Positions 61,741-64,000 of a stretch of DNA of 64,000 nucleotides are shown in pieces. The position numbers and the translations under genes were made by a program. Position 1 is the first letter of the stretch. The number at the start of each line of letters is the position of its first letter. The notes beneath the pieces were generated by a model that was not told the origin of the DNA, searched no databases, and saw only the letters and a list, made by a program, of their open reading frames with translations. Source of the DNA: Ehretia macrophylla (Eukaryota > Streptophyta > Magnoliopsida > Boraginales > Ehretiaceae); NCBI GenBank assembly GCA_037974665.1, contig CM075768.1, positions 7,899,501 through 7,963,500 of the forward strand. Direction: 5' to 3'.

Positions 61741-62484
61741 CAAGTTCTTCTACAAGAAGAAGATATCGCCAAGCCACGCTTGAAGAAGTCAATACCAAAC
61801 TTGACAATTTGACTTCGCAAGTTAATCAATTATCTTTGGATGTTGGAACTGGCTTTGATCAAGTCAACACAATCTAAAGTGTATGAAGACCATGCTTGAG
61901 AAGCTCTATGAGAAGTTTATAAAGGACTAGGAATGATGCCTTGAGATGCCTAGGATGTTTTCCCCTTTCCCCTTATCCTCTAGTTCTTGCATTTTCTTTT
62001 CAAACACAACTTTTCATGCCTTTTCAGTCTTTTAAGTTTTCAACTCTCTATGTTCTTTCACTATATCCTTCCATTATCTTGTTTGCTATACTTTGCTTTA
62101 CATTATTTTCTTTTCTCTTCAATTACCTAGTTTGCTAAATACAAAAAGGGGGAGAACAAATGTGTAGAATAGTAATAAAAAGGCATGATAAAATTTAGAA
62201 TTGCGAACTTGAGCTTAAAAGAAGACTCATACATTGAGAGGGTGCAAAAAATCAATTTTAGTAAAAGTATGCACAAGTTGAAGGGAGTTTGTACAAACTT
62301 ATCACTTAAAATTTTAGGTTCAAGCAAACTTAAAGTGAACTCAATGCTCCCTTAAACTCACTTATCACTTAAAATTTTAGGTTCAAGCAAACTTAAAGTG
62401 AACTCAATGCTCCCTTAAACTCATTATGCTTACATTATTATTACTATTTAAGAAAGGTTTTGTCATCATAAAAAATGGGGATAT
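61741..62484 (+). other. 3' non-coding part of the Sirevirus-type element
   Basis: It contains a polypurine-type word (aaaaagggggagaacaaatg, 62141-62160), a perfect tandem pair of a 63-bp unit (62297-62422), and a last purine word (aaaaaatggggatat) against the 3' LTR. Several purine tracts before the 3' LTR are a known Sirevirus feature. Confidence 0.7.
62297..62422 (+). repeat. Perfect 63-bp tandem duplication
   Basis: The unit starting acttatcacttaaaatttta occurs twice in a row (62297-62359 and 62360-62422) with no difference that I can see. Given the age of the host element, the duplication is recent compared with its insertion. Confidence 0.9.
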
Positions 62485-63745
62485 TGTTAGCCTAAAAGGC
62501 TTCTAATCTTACTTTTGATGATAACAAACCACAATTATATTTAATGAGTTTGTTTAAGTGTGCATGAATGAGATGAGTCAAGGTTGACTCCGGAACCAAG
62601 TTCATCAAGCTAAAGAAGAAATAAAATCATCCATAAACTCAAGGAAATATAAACATTCGAAGATTGAAGATGGAGCTATAAGGATGGAGACGAAAGTCAT
62701 AAGGGGTACCAGTTGAGACTTGACCAAGGTTTGCGTCTTGCAAATGGTATATTCTCTCCTAAAAGTATTTTTGAAAATATTCATCTATCTTTGAAAAAGA
62801 TGTTACAAAAGATTTAATAAAAGAAGCATAAAAGAACCCAAGCCCTAGTACCTTTTGAGCAAACCAAACGACCCCAGGGGAACTAGTCGACCATTGCCAA
62901 AGGGGTCCTCCGCCCGAGGCTCCTGCACCGGACGAGGTCCCCTTGACCGATCGACTGGTGGAGCAGGGGTCGACCGATCAGGCCAAAACACTATTTTAAA
63001 AATAAAGCCATTTTATGAACATTGGAGAGCATTAAATGCACACATTTCAGTCTCTATTAATCTCTCTCAACTGCAATCTTTCAAAGTATTGATTCAAAGC
63101 AATTACTTTTGATTTCTAACATTATTTTCATCTTTGAATCATCATTGTGTTATACTAGAGCAAGACTTTGTGAGCAATATTGAGAGAAGCATTCATTGTA
63201 TTCATCTACCCTAAAAGAAGACTTTTATTGTTAGTCTCAAACACTTATCAAAAGAGAGAGTTAAATACTTTGAAAGGAAGGAATTCTTTGTCAAAGGTGT
63301 TGGGGTTGAAGCTTTGTATTGAGAAAGAATTTTTCTATTGTAAAAGCTTGAACTACCATTGTAGTTAGTTTGTGGACTCATCAACGTTTGAAGAGTCATA
63401 ATAGTGAAGATTGTTGAAATCCTAAGCGAGGAGCTTAGGTCGTGGACTTAGGCAGTGAGGAGCTTAGGTTGTGGACTTAGGCGGGGGCCAAACCACGCTA
63501 AATTGTGATTTGCAATCTCTTTCTCTCAACTCTCTCTTTGCATTATTTTCTGCGCACTAAGTGTTTGTTAAATTGTCTCACTTACAATTTTTATTGCTAG
63601 AGTGCATATTTGATTAAAATTGTTTTTGATTAATCATTGGTAGTATATTATCTAATCGAAAAATTAGTATTATTGTCTATATAACCTAATTCCCCCCCTC
63701 CCCCCTCCCTCCCTCCCTCTTCTTAGGTTCAATCAAGGGACAACA
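62485..63745 (+). repeat. 3' LTR of the Sirevirus-type element
   Basis: This 1261-bp copy is complete and carries the GC-rich palindrome cluster near 62870-62980. A ~29-bp duplication (gaggagcttaggt...gtggacttagg, about 63428-63485) and an expanded C/T tract (63691-63722) account for most of the extra length over the left LTR. Confidence 0.9.
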
Positions 63746-63750
63746 ATATG

Positions 63751-64000
63751 TTATGTAGTTAAGGTAATGTAGAGAATATTAGAGATTATAAGTGGTCTTA
63801 AAGTTAACCTCAAAGAATGTGTGTTGGTTAAATTACAATCAAATCTAACTTATCCTTAATTATGAATTCTATTTGAATTGCTAGTTATGGTGCAATTGGA
63901 GAAGGTTTGAAAGGGGTTATGGGCTTCTTAAAGGTGAGTGACTTGCATTATATTTGCATTTCTAGTTATGGCTATGCTTGTGTAACGTATTGGTTAGTTG
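63751..64000 (+). mobile_element. LTR of the outermost gypsy element, continued
   Basis: After the copia element and its target-site copy the old LTR resumes. It contains cttaaaggtgagtgac (63928-63942), the AAGGTGAG word found in the other gypsy LTRs. It runs off the window end. Confidence 0.55.

Larger units (their letters stand above)
44156..63745 (+). mobile_element. Sirevirus-type Ty1/copia element, with a nested gypsy insertion
   Basis: The LTRs start tgttagcctaaaaggcttct and end caagggacaaca. The target-site duplication is atatg (44151-44155 and 63746-63750). The left LTR (44156-45233 plus 55134-55278, 1223 bp) is split by the chromovirus, and the right LTR is 62485-63745 (1261 bp). 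The order gag, integrase, reverse transcriptase, RNase H places it in Ty1/copia. An extra frame region after pol, repeated GGGGGAG-type purine tracts before the 3' LTR, and CACCGGAC/GTCGACCGGT palindromes in the LTR fit Sireviruses. It is broken, with several breaks. LTR divergence by eye is about 6-7%, roughly 2-3 million years at 1.3e-8. Confidence 0.85.

Overview
The window is nuclear DNA of a flowering plant, most likely a eudicot. It has one intact spliced host gene, a short-form tRNase Z of the plastid type. The rest is AT-rich sequence filled with LTR retrotransposons, small inverted-repeat DNA elements, a broken hAT-like transposase and fragments of mitochondrial origin. I cannot name the species.

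Layout: 1-5.5 kb holds two LTRs of related Ty3/gypsy-type families in opposite orientation and a scrap of a third element with its primer-binding site. 5.5-6.8 kb is a degenerate ~30-bp repeat array followed by AT-rich promoter-side sequence. 6.9-14.0 kb is the tRNase Z gene: 8 coding exons, 356 codons, a small inverted-repeat element in intron 1 and a 30-G tract in the 3-kb intron 5. 14.9-34.6 kb is a mosaic bounded by two similar inverted repeat sequences. Its base layer looks organellar in part (mitochondrial atp6 fragment, two antisense mitochondrial LSU rRNA fragments) plus a LINE scrap. It was later split by an 8.2-kb non-coding LTR element (18817-26992, minus strand, two 3365-bp LTRs) and a 3.9-kb solo LTR (27281-31161). 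35.2-36.0 kb is a foldback element with a C/G-rich core. 36.3-38.5 kb is a decayed TTF-zinc-finger hAT-like transposase gene. 39.1 kb has a long ATAC/AT microsatellite.

40.4-64.0 kb is a three-layer nest. The outermost layer is an old broken Ty3/gypsy fragment and its LTR. It was entered at 44156 by a Sirevirus-type Ty1/copia element (TSD atatg). That element's left LTR was in turn entered at 45234 by a young, whole-looking Tekay-type chromovirus (TSD gtctc, two 2450-bp LTRs, one long Gag-Pol frame). Hand-counted LTR divergence (about 1% for the chromovirus, about 6-7% for the copia element) agrees with the order of nesting.

The most notable observation concerns the LTRs. Five unrelated-looking LTR families here share a small stem-loop whose stem bases change in compensating pairs. 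It sits at a fixed place just before a conserved TTTCAG or TTTTAG word. In three or four of the families it accompanies a second conserved palindrome. This looks like a selected RNA or DNA structure in plant gypsy LTRs that I do not recognise from the literature.
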